Positions 1 through 8,236 of a stretch of 64,000 nucleotides of DNA are shown piece by piece. The stretch covers positions 62,001 to 126,000 of the forward strand of contig NZ_CANMZW010000013.1 in assembly GCF_947502445.1 (NCBI RefSeq). Direction: 5' to 3'. The stretch is from an uncultured Brevibacillus sp. Lineage in GTDB: Bacteria > Bacillota > Bacilli > Brevibacillales > Brevibacillaceae. Within the stretch, counting starts at the first letter, position 1, and each line of letters begins with the position of its first letter. A model generated the notes under the pieces. That model was not told where the DNA came from and ran no database searches. It saw nothing but the letters and a program-made list of their open reading frames with translations. The position numbers and the translations under genes were made by a program.

Positions 1-2
1 AA

Positions 3-170
3 GCGCGCAAAGAAGGTATAGCCATCGCCAAGGAACTGCTTGACACGGCAATCCGTTACTTCAATGGAATTTACTTGATTACGCCGTTCAATTATCATGA
101 AATGGCGGCAGAATTGATCCAATACGTGCGTCAGCAAAGCGCATTGGTAAAGGCGGTTGCACAGCCTTAG
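3..170 (+). CDS. 3' end of bifunctional homocysteine S-methyltransferase / methylenetetrahydrofolate reductase (YitJ-type)
   Basis: Only the last 55 codons lie in the window; the 5' part is off the left edge. The visible tail contains GIYLITPFNYHEMAAELI, which matches the C-terminal barrel end of 5,10-methylenetetrahydrofolate reductases of the YitJ class. In that family an N-terminal domain moves a methyl group to homocysteine and the C-terminal domain makes methyl-tetrahydrofolate in the cytoplasm for methionine synthesis. The reading frame ends at TAG just before a strong hairpin terminator. A stand-alone MTHFR is the alternative, because the N-terminal domain cannot be seen. Confidence 0.7.
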   Translation, partial: ARKEGIAIAKELLDTAIRYFNGIYLITPFNYHEMAAELIQYVRQQSALVKAVAQP

Positions 171-191
171 CCTCAGCTGATTGAAGAAATA

Positions 192-248
192 GGCCCGAGC
201 AAAGAGCGCTCATGATACACTAGCTCTCTTTGCCAGGGCCTTTCTTTT
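192..248 (+). terminator. Rho-independent terminator
   Basis: GGCCCGAGCAAAGAGC pairs imperfectly with GCTCTCTTTGCCAGGGCC and is followed by a T-rich run. It closes the methionine gene upstream. Confidence 0.75.
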
Positions 249-324
249 GGTTGGAGTGTTTTGCCAAACGGATGGAACAGATACCGTCATTATACGAACC
301 AAGGAACGAATGTGACACTACTTT

Positions 325-903
325 TTACAATTCTGGCTCGGGCAGCGGATGCCATCCCTTTTTACGCAAAAAAGCGCTCAGCTCCCCAAATTTGGCGATT
401 CGCTCTTCACGGGTAAACGAGGCGTTGGCACCGCTGGTCGAGGGAATGACGAACAAGTAACTACCTGCCCAATCACTCGTACCGAAGGCGCGCTCTGGCT
501 GGAGCCCGAGAGTGATAGCGGCTTTTTTTTTCCTGGTCGCATGGCGAAAGGCTGTAATGCCGTTAAAACAAATGATACGCGGGCGATAGGTTTGAATCAT
601 CTGGATGAATTGCTGCGCACCTGTTGCATAATCGTCATCGCGTAAATCAGTTGACGAGCGAGTAGGTCGTGATACGAGATCAGTGATGCCGTAGTCATAA
701 TCGAGTAAGGAAGACGTCTCTTCAGGCAATAGCCTTCGTGGCGTCAAACCGCCCTCGAATAATCCGCGCCAAAAGAGGTTGGCTGGATTGGCGTAATGGT
801 AACCGGCAGTCGCAGAGATTCGTCCGGGATTAATTCCGCAAAATAAAACCGCCAAATCACGGCGGATATATGTCGGTAGCCATTTTTCCGTAAAATCAAC
901 CAT
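325..903 (-). CDS. mug: G/U mismatch-specific DNA glycosylase (Mug/TDG family)
   Basis: Removes uracil or ethenocytosine from mispairs in base-excision repair. The 192-aa protein has the family motif GINPG (about residues 23-27, with the catalytic Asn) and the VIPSTSGANA loop (about 152-161) that sits over the mispair. A longer in-frame start exists at 954, but the ATG at 903 has AAAGGGAGGAG eight bases upstream and is chosen. The gene stands alone, with opposing terminators on both sides. Length is close to other Mug proteins (about 170-190 aa). Confidence 0.85.
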   Translation of the reverse strand: MVDFTEKWLPTYIRRDLAVLFCGINPGRISATAGYHYANPANLFWRGLFEGGLTPRRLLPEETSSLLDYDYGITDLVSRPTRSSTDLRDDDYATGAQQFIQMIQTYRPRIICFNGITAFRHATRKKKAAITLGLQPERAFGTSDWAGSYLFVIPSTSGANASFTREERIAKFGELSAFLRKKGWHPLPEPEL

Positions 904-962
904 CGTAAGCTCCTCCCTTTCAGCACATTGTAGCACATCAGTGAGCGCTTTCACGAAAACGC

Positions 963-988
963 AAAAAAAGCTGCCGATTAGGGCAGCT
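963..988 (-). terminator. Rho-independent terminator
   Basis: On the minus strand GCTGCC-loop-GGCAGC is followed by seven T. It lies 9 bases after the stop of the 47-aa gene and separates it from mug. Confidence 0.8.
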
Positions 989-996
989 CATAGCTC

Positions 997-1140
997 TTAC
1001 AGCTGAGGATACGGCACGATTGGTTCAGGCTGATTCACCATGAACTGATCCATTTCATTTCGAACATACTTCTTTTCCTCAAACGACATGACTTCATGCT
1101 TTTCGTTGCCCCACAACCAGCGTGACAATGATTGCATCAT
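997..1140 (-). CDS. Small uncharacterised protein, 47 aa
   Basis: Not recognised. A 47-codon gene starts with tandem ATG codons preceded by GTGAGGGA at a good distance and ends just before a strong terminator. The peptide is soluble and mixed-charge (SLSRWLWGNEKHEVMSFEEK...), with a Trp-rich start and a Pro-rich tail (NQPEPIVPYPQL). The site plus terminator make it a credible monocistronic gene. No function can be given. Confidence 0.6.
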   Translation of the reverse strand: MMQSLSRWLWGNEKHEVMSFEEKKYVRNEMDQFMVNQPEPIVPYPQL

Positions 1141-1363
1141 TTGGAATCCCTCACTTAGTGGTAATGTTTTACATGCTCATCATACTCCTGTTTTGTGTGT
1201 TTGTGGTTGGGAAGGTGTGAATAGAACGTGAAGAAACGGTGGATAGAACGTGAACAAAAAGGAAGCGATTTCAGCGGGAAGCCCTTTCATTTGTGGTGAA
1301 AACGCAATCATTCGCTTTCTACATCGTTTCTGCGTTTTGTATAATGTAACAGGGGAATTCTAT

Positions 1364-1462
1364 ATGGAAAAAAAGCCAGCATCTTTAAAAATGGTAGACA
1401 AGAAAAAAGCAAGTACGCGATTTGGGATGAGCTTGCTGTATCCCCATTCAAAAGATCAGTAG
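1364..1462 (+). CDS. Possible 32-aa basic peptide
   Basis: Weak candidate. The ATG is preceded by AGGGGAA eight bases upstream, and TATAAT lies at 1340-1345, but no convincing -35 is seen. The product (MEKKPASLKMVDKKKASTR...) is lysine-rich and has no recognised family. It sits in a roughly 580-base gap between two minus-strand genes and has no obvious terminator. The remaining gap (1463-1660) shows nothing further. Confidence 0.3.
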   Translation: MEKKPASLKMVDKKKASTRFGMSLLYPHSKDQ

Positions 1463-1663
1463 ATTTTTAATGACCAGACCATTCATGAAATGAATATGTC
1501 GCTGTTTAAGGATTGCTTATGCTATGGGAATGGCGTTCTCTTATTTAAGAAGTTTAAGACCAGTCAAATTAATTGTAAGCAAATAAAAAAGATAAGGTTC
1601 CTGGAGAATCCTCATATTCTTGTGATTGTAAAGTAGAAGCAATAGGAAATTGGTAGCTCTTAC

Positions 1664-1699
1664 GAAAAAAGCGCCCCCTACAAAATTGGGGAGCGCTTT
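1664..1699 (-). terminator. Rho-independent terminator of the M32 peptidase gene
   Basis: AGCGCTCCCC pairs with GGGGGCGCT and is followed by a T run on the minus strand, 18 bases after the stop codon. Confidence 0.85.
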
Positions 1700-1716
1700 G
1701 CTTGAGAAAAATAAAA

Positions 1717-3237
1717 CTACAGCTTGTAAATCGCCGAGTATTTTTTCTCTAGGTAATCCATTAAATACGTAGCATTGGTACCTTCGCCTGTGATCGCAGA
1801 AACGAGCTCGCGTGGGCTTTTCATTTTGCCATACTGATGAATTTTGTCTTTTAGCCATGCGCGAATAGGAGCGAAATCTCCGTTTGCTACCAATTCCTCA
1901 TAGCCGCTGATTTCTTGCTCCATAACGTGGGTAAACTGAGCAGCATACACGTTACCCAGCGAGTACGTAGGGAAATAACCAAAGCTGCCGCCGGACCAGT
2001 GAACGTCCTGCAGAACTCCCAACGTGTCAGTAGGAGGCTCAACGCCGAGGTACTCTTTCATTTTTTCATTCCAGATGGTTGGCAGATCAGCAACCTCAAA
2101 CGTGCGGTTGATCAGACCCTTTTCAATCTCGTAGCGAATCATGACATGCAGGTTATAGGTTAATTCATCTGCTTCCGTACGAATAAAAGAAGGAGTTACC
2201 TCGTTAATCGCACGGTAGAAGTCTTCTACGCCGACGCCCTCGAACTGGGCTGGGAAAGCTTTTTGCAGGTCAGCAAAGAAGTGCTTCCAGAACGGCAAGC
2301 TGCGTCCGACCATATTTTCCCAATAACGGGACTGCGATTCGTGGATACCCATAGAGGTGCCATCACACAACGTCGTAAAGAGCAGTTCTGGATTGATGTT
2401 TTGCTCGTACATGGCGTGTCCTGCTTCGTGAATGCAGCTGAACAGTGCTGAGTTGAAATCATTTTCATCAAAACGGGTTGTGATCCTTACATCCCCTGGG
2501 TTGAAGGTTGTGCAGAATGGATGTACGCTGCGATCCATGCGTCCTGCTGTGAAATCATAACCGATACGCTCAAGAATGAAGCGGCTGAATGCGTCCTGCT
2601 CCGAAATCGGGAAGTTTTTGGTCAAGAAGGATGTGTCCGGCTTATTCGGAGAATCTGCGATGGCTGCTACCAGCTTGACGGTTTTTTCGCGCAGAGTTGC
2701 GAAGATTGGGTCGAGCTGATCGACGGTCATACCTGGCTCATACAGGTCCAGCAACGTATTGTACTTGTTTTTGCCGTCGTGACCCCAGTACTCGATAAAT
2801 TCAAGCTGGAAGTTAACGATTTTCTCCAAATAAGGCTGGAAGAGGGCAAAGTCGTTTTTCGCACGAGCTTCTTCCCACACAGTCTCTGCATTGGAGGTAG
2901 TAACAACGAATTCTTGATAGCGATCTGCCGGGATGCGTTTGTTGCGGTCAAATTCCTTTTTGCATTCGAGTACAGTGTGACGCGTAATTTCGTCGAGTGC
3001 TTCAAGCGTGGATGGTTCAATTAGCTCTTCCAAAAATTGTTCCATTTCTTTAGAGGTTGCCAGTCTAAACTGTTCTCCCGCGAGCGTTCCGATGATTTCA
3101 GAACGTGCTTCCATCCCTTTGCGTGGCGCTTGTGTCGCTTTGTCCCAATGGAGAACGGCCAGAGCTTGATTGTAGCTTGTCATTTTTTTCACGTATTCGC
3201 GGAAAGCGGCTGCGCGTGTTTCGAGGCTTGTCGTCAT
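1717..3237 (-). CDS. Metal-dependent carboxypeptidase, M32 family (YpwA-like)
   Basis: Cytoplasmic zinc carboxypeptidase of about the usual family length (506 aa). The HEAGH zinc motif is at about residue 269. It is preceded by the family signature DVRITTRFDENDF and followed by the HES motif in GIHESQSRYWEN, which supplies further active-site residues. M32 enzymes remove C-terminal residues from peptides during turnover. The ATG at 3237 has AGGAGGGAC upstream. The gene is monocistronic and divergent from prfC, with its own terminator. Confidence 0.92.
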   Translation of the reverse strand: MTTSLETRAAAFREYVKKMTSYNQALAVLHWDKATQAPRKGMEARSEIIGTLAGEQFRLATSKEMEQFLEELIEPSTLEALDEITRHTVLECKKEFDRNKRIPADRYQEFVVTTSNAETVWEEARAKNDFALFQPYLEKIVNFQLEFIEYWGHDGKNKYNTLLDLYEPGMTVDQLDPIFATLREKTVKLVAAIADSPNKPDTSFLTKNFPISEQDAFSRFILERIGYDFTAGRMDRSVHPFCTTFNPGDVRITTRFDENDFNSALFSCIHEAGHAMYEQNINPELLFTTLCDGTSMGIHESQSRYWENMVGRSLPFWKHFFADLQKAFPAQFEGVGVEDFYRAINEVTPSFIRTEADELTYNLHVMIRYEIEKGLINRTFEVADLPTIWNEKMKEYLGVEPPTDTLGVLQDVHWSGGSFGYFPTYSLGNVYAAQFTHVMEQEISGYEELVANGDFAPIRAWLKDKIHQYGKMKSPRELVSAITGEGTNATYLMDYLEKKYSAIYKL

Positions 3238-3358
3238 GAGGTCCCTCCTATTTCTTTTGGTAATATGTAGGCGAAAAATCAGTCAAAAAATTTTTACTAC
3301 CAATATTATATCTGTTTGATGAAAAATTACTAGGTGGATGCAGCACGCATTTGTCTTG

Positions 3359-3364
3359 TATAAT
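3359..3364 (+). promoter_or_regulatory. Candidate -10 element for prfC
   Basis: A TATAAT hexamer lies about 50 bases before the prfC start. The matching -35 region is weak, so this is a tentative call. Confidence 0.35.
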
Positions 3365-3413
3365 CGTAAAAGTAAAGAATGTGGCTACTTATTCGAATGA
3401 CAGGAGAATGAAG

Positions 3414-5012
3414 ATGAGTCAAACCAATCCCCAATGGGAAAATGAGATAGCAAAACGCCGTACCTTTGCGATCATCTCCCACCCGGACGCAGGTAAAACA
3501 ACGATGACAGAAAAGCTGCTTTACTACGGCGGAGCGATCCGTGAAGCAGGGGTGGTCAAGGGCCGCAAAAATTCCAAGCATGCTACCTCCGACTGGATGG
3601 AGATCGAAAAAAAGCGCGGAATCTCCGTAACGTCCAGTGCGATGGATTTTGAATACGAAGGACATCACATCAACATTTTGGATACGCCTGGTCACCAAGA
3701 CTTCAGTGAGGATACGTACCGGACACTGACTGCTGCAGACGCTGCTGTGATGATCATCGATGTGGCAAAAGGGGTAGAGGCGCAAACAATCAAGCTGTTC
3801 AAGGTTTGTCGGATGCGCGGTATTCCGATCTTTACGTTTGTAAACAAGCTGGATCGCCACGGGAAAGACCCGTTTGAGCTTTTGGAAGAGATTGAGCGCG
3901 TACTGGGCATTCGCTCCTATCCGATGAATTGGCCAATCGGCATGGGCAGTTACTTCAGCGGTGTATACGATCGGATGAAATCGCGAGTCGAGCTTTACCA
4001 AACGGGTACACAGCATGAAGATATCTCCTTCTTCCCTGTAGAGGGTGCAGAAGATCCAATGATTGGAGACCGTGTCGGCCAGGAACTCTGGCAACAGCTT
4101 CAGGATGAGGTGTCTTTGCTCGATGTAGCGGGAGACGAGTATGATCCAGAGCTGATTAACAAAGGTCAGCTGACCCCAGTGTTCTTCGGTAGTGCCATTA
4201 ACAACTTTGGAGTCCAGACCTTCTTGGACAACTTTTTGCAGATGGCTCCGGCTCCTTCTGCCAAGAAGAGCAGTGCTGGCATGATTGATCCTTATACGAA
4301 TGCGTTTTCTGGCTTCATTTTCAAAATCCAGGCAAATATGAATCCGGCCCACCGTGACCGCATTGCGTTCCTGCGTATTTGTTCCGGTAAATTCGAGCGG
4401 GGTATGGCAGTGAAGCATGTTCGACTGGGCAAAGACATCAAGCTGGCGCAGCCTGTGCAGTTTATGGCGCAGGACAGGGAAATTGTTGAGGAGTCGTTCG
4501 CTGGCGATGTGATCGGTTTGTTTGACCCGGGCATTTTCCAAATTGGCGATACTCTCTGTGTTGGGCAATCGTTCGAGTACGAAGAGATGCCGCACTTTTC
4601 ACCAGAGTTTTTCTCCAAAGTGATGGTAAAAGACGCGATGAAGCACAAGCAGTTCCAAAAAGGGATCATGCAATTGACTGAGGAAGGTACTGTACAGCTA
4701 TTCCGTACACATCCGATGGAAGAATTAATCCTCGGTGTAGTAGGGGTACTCCAGTTTGAAGTATTGGAATACCGCTTAAAAGCGGAGTATGGCGTAGATA
4801 TCATGCTGACCCGGATGCCATATCAAATCGCTCGCTGGCTCGAAGGGGATAAGGCTGAGCTTGATGTTCTCAAAAACAAGACCGTAACAGACCGCTATGG
4901 CCGTCCGGTGATGCTGTTTGAAAGTGAATATCAGCTGCGTGTGGCGATGGATAAGTACTCCAACGTCAAGTTCCACGAAAGCTCTCTTGGGCTGAAAGCC
5001 ATTCAATCGTAA
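3414..5012 (+). CDS. prfC: Peptide chain release factor 3 (RF3)
   Basis: GTPase that recycles RF1/RF2 from the ribosome after termination. The 532-aa product matches the usual length of about 530. It shows G1 HPDAGKTT (23-30), the switch I region RGISVTSS, G3 DTPGHQDF and G4 NKLDR. An in-frame start at 3351 has no ribosome site. ATG 3414 has AGGAGA seven bases upstream, so it is preferred over ATG 3408, which touches the site. The C-terminal domain region is complete. A hairpin terminator follows. Confidence 0.95.
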   Translation: MSQTNPQWENEIAKRRTFAIISHPDAGKTTMTEKLLYYGGAIREAGVVKGRKNSKHATSDWMEIEKKRGISVTSSAMDFEYEGHHINILDTPGHQDFSEDTYRTLTAADAAVMIIDVAKGVEAQTIKLFKVCRMRGIPIFTFVNKLDRHGKDPFELLEEIERVLGIRSYPMNWPIGMGSYFSGVYDRMKSRVELYQTGTQHEDISFFPVEGAEDPMIGDRVGQELWQQLQDEVSLLDVAGDEYDPELINKGQLTPVFFGSAINNFGVQTFLDNFLQMAPAPSAKKSSAGMIDPYTNAFSGFIFKIQANMNPAHRDRIAFLRICSGKFERGMAVKHVRLGKDIKLAQPVQFMAQDREIVEESFAGDVIGLFDPGIFQIGDTLCVGQSFEYEEMPHFSPEFFSKVMVKDAMKHKQFQKGIMQLTEEGTVQLFRTHPMEELILGVVGVLQFEVLEYRLKAEYGVDIMLTRMPYQIARWLEGDKAELDVLKNKTVTDRYGRPVMLFESEYQLRVAMDKYSNVKFHESSLGLKAIQS

Positions 5013-5024
5013 AGATGGAAGAAA

Positions 5025-5057
5025 AGGGTCTCACGTATTGTGAGGCTCTTTTTTTAC
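5025..5057 (+). terminator. Rho-independent terminator of prfC
   Basis: AGGGTCTCAC-loop-GTGAGGCTCT followed by TTTTTT, 13 bases after the stop. Confidence 0.8.
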
Positions 5058-5235
5058 GAAATCAGAAAGTGTAAACGTTTCGTATCTGCACCCTGATTTA
5101 GCAAGAATAACCTTTCGCTAAAACGCGGTCTCTCCTTATTGAGGAGGCCTCGATAGAGATTTTCTTGTAACGTTTCTAAAATTCCCAAGTTCGAAACAAT
5201 TTGTTGCCTCTGGATATTTTCAGAAATTGGCTACA

Positions 5236-5244
5236 TGGTATAAT
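5236..5244 (+). promoter_or_regulatory. Extended -10 promoter
   Basis: TGGTATAAT (TGn plus a perfect TATAAT) lies 38 bases before the acetyltransferase start. No strong -35 is seen, as is usual for extended -10 promoters. Confidence 0.55.
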
Positions 5245-5281
5245 TTGGATATGATTCTTTTGTACATGGAGGAGGGTAATC

Positions 5282-5755
5282 ATGGGGCAGATCAGGAATG
5301 CCAATGAGCAGGATTATACGAAAATTATTTCGGTTATAAACGACTGGTGGGGCGGTCGGCAAATGTCGGATATGCTTCCCAAGCTATTTTTTGTTCATTT
5401 TCAGCCGACTAGCTTTGTAATGGAAGCAGAAGGCGAAACGATCGCTTTTCTCATCGGGTTTCTATCTCAAACGAATCCCGAAGAGGCGTATATCCACTTC
5501 GTCGGTGTTCATCCTGAGAGGCGAGGGGATGGAGTTGGCAAGGAACTGTACCAGATGTTCTTCCAAGAGGTAAAGAAGCGCGGCTGTCATACCGTCCGAT
5601 GTATTACATCACCTGTGAATAAAGGCTCAATCCATTTCCATGGCAAAATGGGCTTTGAGGTGGAGGCAGGAGATAAGGTCGTAGATGGAGTTTGGGTTAC
5701 GACCAATTACGATGGTCGCGGAAACGACCGCGTACAGTTCGTAAAAAGGATCTGA
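5282..5755 (+). CDS. GNAT-family N-acetyltransferase
   Basis: A 157-aa acetyltransferase of the Gcn5-related fold. Motif A with the acetyl-CoA pyrophosphate loop is clear (FVGVHPERRGDGVGKELY, about residues 77-94). A later segment, HFHGKMGFEVEAGD, is the usual fold end. The substrate cannot be told. ATG has GGAGGAGGG upstream. A truncated DUF2834 gene begins 30 bases downstream, suggesting an old two-gene operon. Confidence 0.85.
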   Translation: MGQIRNANEQDYTKIISVINDWWGGRQMSDMLPKLFFVHFQPTSFVMEAEGETIAFLIGFLSQTNPEEAYIHFVGVHPERRGDGVGKELYQMFFQEVKKRGCHTVRCITSPVNKGSIHFHGKMGFEVEAGDKVVDGVWVTTNYDGRGNDRVQFVKRI

Positions 5756-5784
5756 GAAGAGGGCCAGAAAGGAGCGATACAGAG

Positions 5785-5907
5785 GTGAAAGCAGTATATT
5801 TGGTGCTCGCCATTGCAGGAGCAGTACTGCCATATAATCATTTCATTCCATTTTTACAGGAAAATGGAGTAAATCTCAGGCTGCTTGGGTCCCAACTGTT
5901 TGTGAAC
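5785..5907 (+). pseudogene. 5' fragment of a DUF2834 membrane-protein gene
   Basis: GTG start with AAAGGAG upstream. The first 41 codons (VYLVLAIAGAVLPY, then FIPFLQENGVN, LLGSQLFVN) match the start of DUF2834 proteins, small membrane proteins of unknown role. The family normally continues with two more membrane segments. Here the frame runs into a terminator hairpin and an unrelated tail to 6012. It is therefore 3'-truncated. Confidence 0.55.
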
Positions 5908-5913
5908 AAAAGA

Positions 5914-5942
5914 CCCGAGGCCAACAACCTCGGGCTTTTTCC
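5914..5942. terminator. Bidirectional rho-independent terminator
   Basis: A perfect CCCGAGG-CCAACAA-CCTCGGG stem has CTTTTT on the plus side and TCTTTT on the minus side. It lies inside the open frame of the truncated DUF2834 gene, which supports that gene being broken. Confidence 0.85.
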
Positions 5943-5944
5943 TA

Positions 5945-6046
5945 TCACCTGTTTCGGTATTTCTCAGGAATCGTTAATCCACCTTTTTCGTCATCCCAAG
6001 CTACGGAACTGAACTTCCAGCCATTTGGTGTATGAATAAACTGCAT
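5945..6046 (-). CDS. Possible 33-aa peptide, perhaps a gene remnant
   Basis: The short frame MQFIHTPNGWKFSSVAWDDE... has AGAAGGGA upstream and ends next to the bidirectional terminator. No family is recognised. It may be the 3' end of a lost gene that shared the junction with the broken DUF2834 gene. Called only because site and terminator agree. Confidence 0.3.
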   Translation of the reverse strand: MQFIHTPNGWKFSSVAWDDEKGGLTIPEKYRNR

Positions 6047-6182
6047 CGTTTACATCCCTTCTGTTTCAAACCGCTCTCCAGAAAGCACCCCGGATTTGCG
6101 ACGAAAATTTCGGTGACAGCAGAGGTTTCTGTTTCCTCAAAATCGACCAGTGACCCCTCGGTTAATAGCTTCTTTCTCGGCT

Positions 6183-6776
6183 CTATAAATTGCTGGAGAG
6201 AGTAGACGACAGGCCAGGCTGAAAATCAATGGCAAACAGCTTCAATTCTTCCGGATTATTCCCTAGCTGAATGGTTCCTTCCACATGCAAGCCGATTTTT
6301 TCAAGGAGTCGTCCAGAAGCATGGTTGTCCTGATCAGTGATGGCTACGATACGCTTTAAGCCGACAACATCTCTTGCATATGCAAGTACTGCTGAAGCAG
6401 CTTCATATGCATATCCCTTGCCACGATAATCGGGAAGAAAGGCAAAACCGATATCGACATCCTCGAGTGTGTCCCGCTTAATCATGCCACAAATGCCGAT
6501 TGGCAAGTTACCTTCTTTCAACTCCGTCAAATAAAAACCAAATCCGTCTCGTTGGTAATAAGCTATGGCGCTATTTTCGATGTATCGGCGTGCGTCTTCT
6601 TCCGTTCGAACACCGCGATCGCCGATGAATTGCAGCCAGGAGGGGTCGTTGACAAGAGTGAGGATGAATGATGCGTCTTCAAGCGTTTGCCAGCGAAGTA
6701 TGAGTCGATCTGTTTCAATTACCTTCACAGTGAGGACACCAGCCTTTCGCAATGTGCGATTGTGACAAGTTTTCAT
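6183..6776 (-). CDS. GNAT-family N-acetyltransferase (RimJ/RimL-like)
   Basis: This type acetylates N-terminal amines or small molecules. The protein starts its fold with IETDRLILRWQTLEDA, has an acetyl-CoA loop YRGKGYAYEAA and a GRLLEKIGL end motif, all typical of the RimJ/RimL subgroup. The start is uncertain: ATG 6776 lacks a ribosome site, while GTG 6728 would begin just before the conserved IETDRL and may be the true start. It lies convergent with the 33-aa frame and its substrate is unknown. Confidence 0.8.
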   Translation of the reverse strand: MKTCHNRTLRKAGVLTVKVIETDRLILRWQTLEDASFILTLVNDPSWLQFIGDRGVRTEEDARRYIENSAIAYYQRDGFGFYLTELKEGNLPIGICGMIKRDTLEDVDIGFAFLPDYRGKGYAYEAASAVLAYARDVVGLKRIVAITDQDNHASGRLLEKIGLHVEGTIQLGNNPEELKLFAIDFQPGLSSTLSSNL

Positions 6777-6919
6777 AATATAAAAAATAGTACGTCAAAA
6801 TAAAGCTGAACGCCAGCTTTTTTACCTGCTTTTCCCAAATCTTTTCCTATCCTACTTGGACGACTCCCCTCATATACTGGGACAAAGACTGGCAGGTTGT
6901 CAGAGAGGAAGGGAATGCA

Positions 6920-8068
6920 GTGAGGGTTCTCCTGTTCGTTGTCTTGTTTTTGGTGGCCTTTGATATGCACGCTCAAACACCTTTACTTGCACCATACTTG
7001 AATATTTTAGGTGTGTCCGCAGCTATGATCGGATTTGTTTTAGGCGGGTATGCGATTAGTAATTTGACAGGAAATCTGATTGCAGGCCCTTTTTTAGATC
7101 GCTATCCGAAAAAATGGTTTATTGCTGGAGGACTGATCCTCGCTGGATTCATGTTGATTGGGCAAGGCGTGGTGCAGAATACAGCAGGGTTTTTTGCTTT
7201 TCGCCTCAGTCTTGGCTTTTTGATGGCTTTTGTTTCTCCCGCCTGTTCCGCGATGCTGGGAGAGACGGGAAGAACAGCCGTCGAGCAAGGCGAAATTATG
7301 GGGAAAAAAGGGCTTGTCCTTACGACAGCAGGAATTGTGTCACCAGCTGTGGGGAGTTTTTTGGCTGTCCAATTCGGGTATGGCCAGTCCTTTGTCATCC
7401 TCGGCTATATGATGATTGCAGTGGGTGTTTTTGCTTGGATGATGCTCCCGCTTCACGTAGAGGGGGGGAGCTCATCAAGGCTTCAAGTCAAAACCAAGGC
7501 AAAGCATAGTCTCGCTCCAGTTCTGGAAAACAGATTGCTTTATCCTGCCTTTCTGGGCGGTTTTGCGATTATATACGCGCAAGGAACGATCATATATGAA
7601 GTTCCATTGCTCATACAAAAGCAGGGGCTGTCTCCAGCCGTTACCGGTGTGCTGTTTAGCTTGAAGGGCTTGGGAGCGCTAGCGATTCTTTGCCAGTTTT
7701 GGCTCTACCGTGTTCCTGTCGAGACGCGATCATTTGCAGGGCTAGGGGTACTGAGCATGCTTTTGTATGTGCTGGCAATCGGCTGGCATGTTCCTATTCA
7801 AGTCATGATGTTCTTGTTTGGTGCCTGTTTCGGGATGCTGTTCCCTGCTTTCGCGACCATTTTGACCGTGCATTCCCCGCGCGAGCAGTATGGAAGCGTA
7901 TTTAGTATTTATTCGGCTGTGTTATCTGTGGGGGCCGTACTTAGTCCGATTGTGGCTGGATTACTGGAAAACTGGCATCATTCCTACTTCATCGCGTTCT
8001 TTGTGACGGCAGGAGTGTGCCTGATTGGTGGGCTGCATCGTTTTCTGTTGAGCGGGGTTACGAGGTAA
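6920..8068 (+). CDS. MFS transporter (12-helix drug-efflux type)
   Basis: A 382-aa inner-membrane carrier with about 12 hydrophobic segments. The helix 2-3 loop GPFLDRYPKKW fits the major-facilitator motif (G-x-x-x-D-R-x-x-R/K-R/K). The GTG start has GAGGAAGGGA upstream. The family moves small molecules by proton exchange; the substrate is not evident. It is monocistronic and followed by a terminator. The next gene is a siderophore-binding lipoprotein, so a role in siderophore export is conceivable but not shown. Confidence 0.8.
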   Translation: MRVLLFVVLFLVAFDMHAQTPLLAPYLNILGVSAAMIGFVLGGYAISNLTGNLIAGPFLDRYPKKWFIAGGLILAGFMLIGQGVVQNTAGFFAFRLSLGFLMAFVSPACSAMLGETGRTAVEQGEIMGKKGLVLTTAGIVSPAVGSFLAVQFGYGQSFVILGYMMIAVGVFAWMMLPLHVEGGSSSRLQVKTKAKHSLAPVLENRLLYPAFLGGFAIIYAQGTIIYEVPLLIQKQGLSPAVTGVLFSLKGLGALAILCQFWLYRVPVETRSFAGLGVLSMLLYVLAIGWHVPIQVMMFLFGACFGMLFPAFATILTVHSPREQYGSVFSIYSAVLSVGAVLSPIVAGLLENWHHSYFIAFFVTAGVCLIGGLHRFLLSGVTR

Positions 8069-8090
8069 GGGACGATAATAGATGACATGG

Positions 8091-8122
8091 GACCTTCGCA
8101 TTCGTGTTCAGAAGGTCTTTTT
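8091..8122 (+). terminator. Rho-independent terminator
   Basis: GACCTTC-13-base loop-GAAGGTC followed by TTTTT. Confidence 0.8.
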
Positions 8123-8154
8123 GCTGCGACAGTGTGAAAATGCCAAGATAGTCA

Positions 8155-8183
8155 TTGCCCGTCTGTTCTTTTTCACCTATAAT
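8155..8183 (+). promoter_or_regulatory. Sigma-A promoter of the siderophore-binding protein gene
   Basis: TTGCCC, a 17-base spacer and a perfect TATAAT. Transcription would start about 8190, directly at the Fur box. Confidence 0.75.
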
Positions 8184-8191
8184 ACATAAAT

Positions 8192-8210
8192 GATTATGAT
8201 AATTATTATC
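8192..8210 (+). promoter_or_regulatory. Fur box
   Basis: GATTATGATAATTATTATC matches the classic 19-bp Fur box GATAATGATAATCATTATC at 17 of 19 positions. It overlaps the predicted transcription start, so iron-loaded Fur would block the gene. Confidence 0.85.
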
Positions 8211-8236
8211 AATTACATCCAGGAGGTAACTTACGC

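Noticed and set aside
1222-1254. Direct repeat TAGAACGTGAA, 22 bp apart
   Set aside because: Only two short copies, with no link to a promoter or gene; likely chance.
3330-4595. 421-codon open frame on the minus strand
   Set aside because: It lies wholly antisense to prfC, which has full GTPase motifs. It has no ribosome site and no family pattern, and is a by-product of prfC codon use.
5070-5230. Possible leader RNA between prfC and the acetyltransferase gene
   Set aside because: Only short imperfect stems are seen, and the extended -10 promoter at 5236 lies downstream of them.
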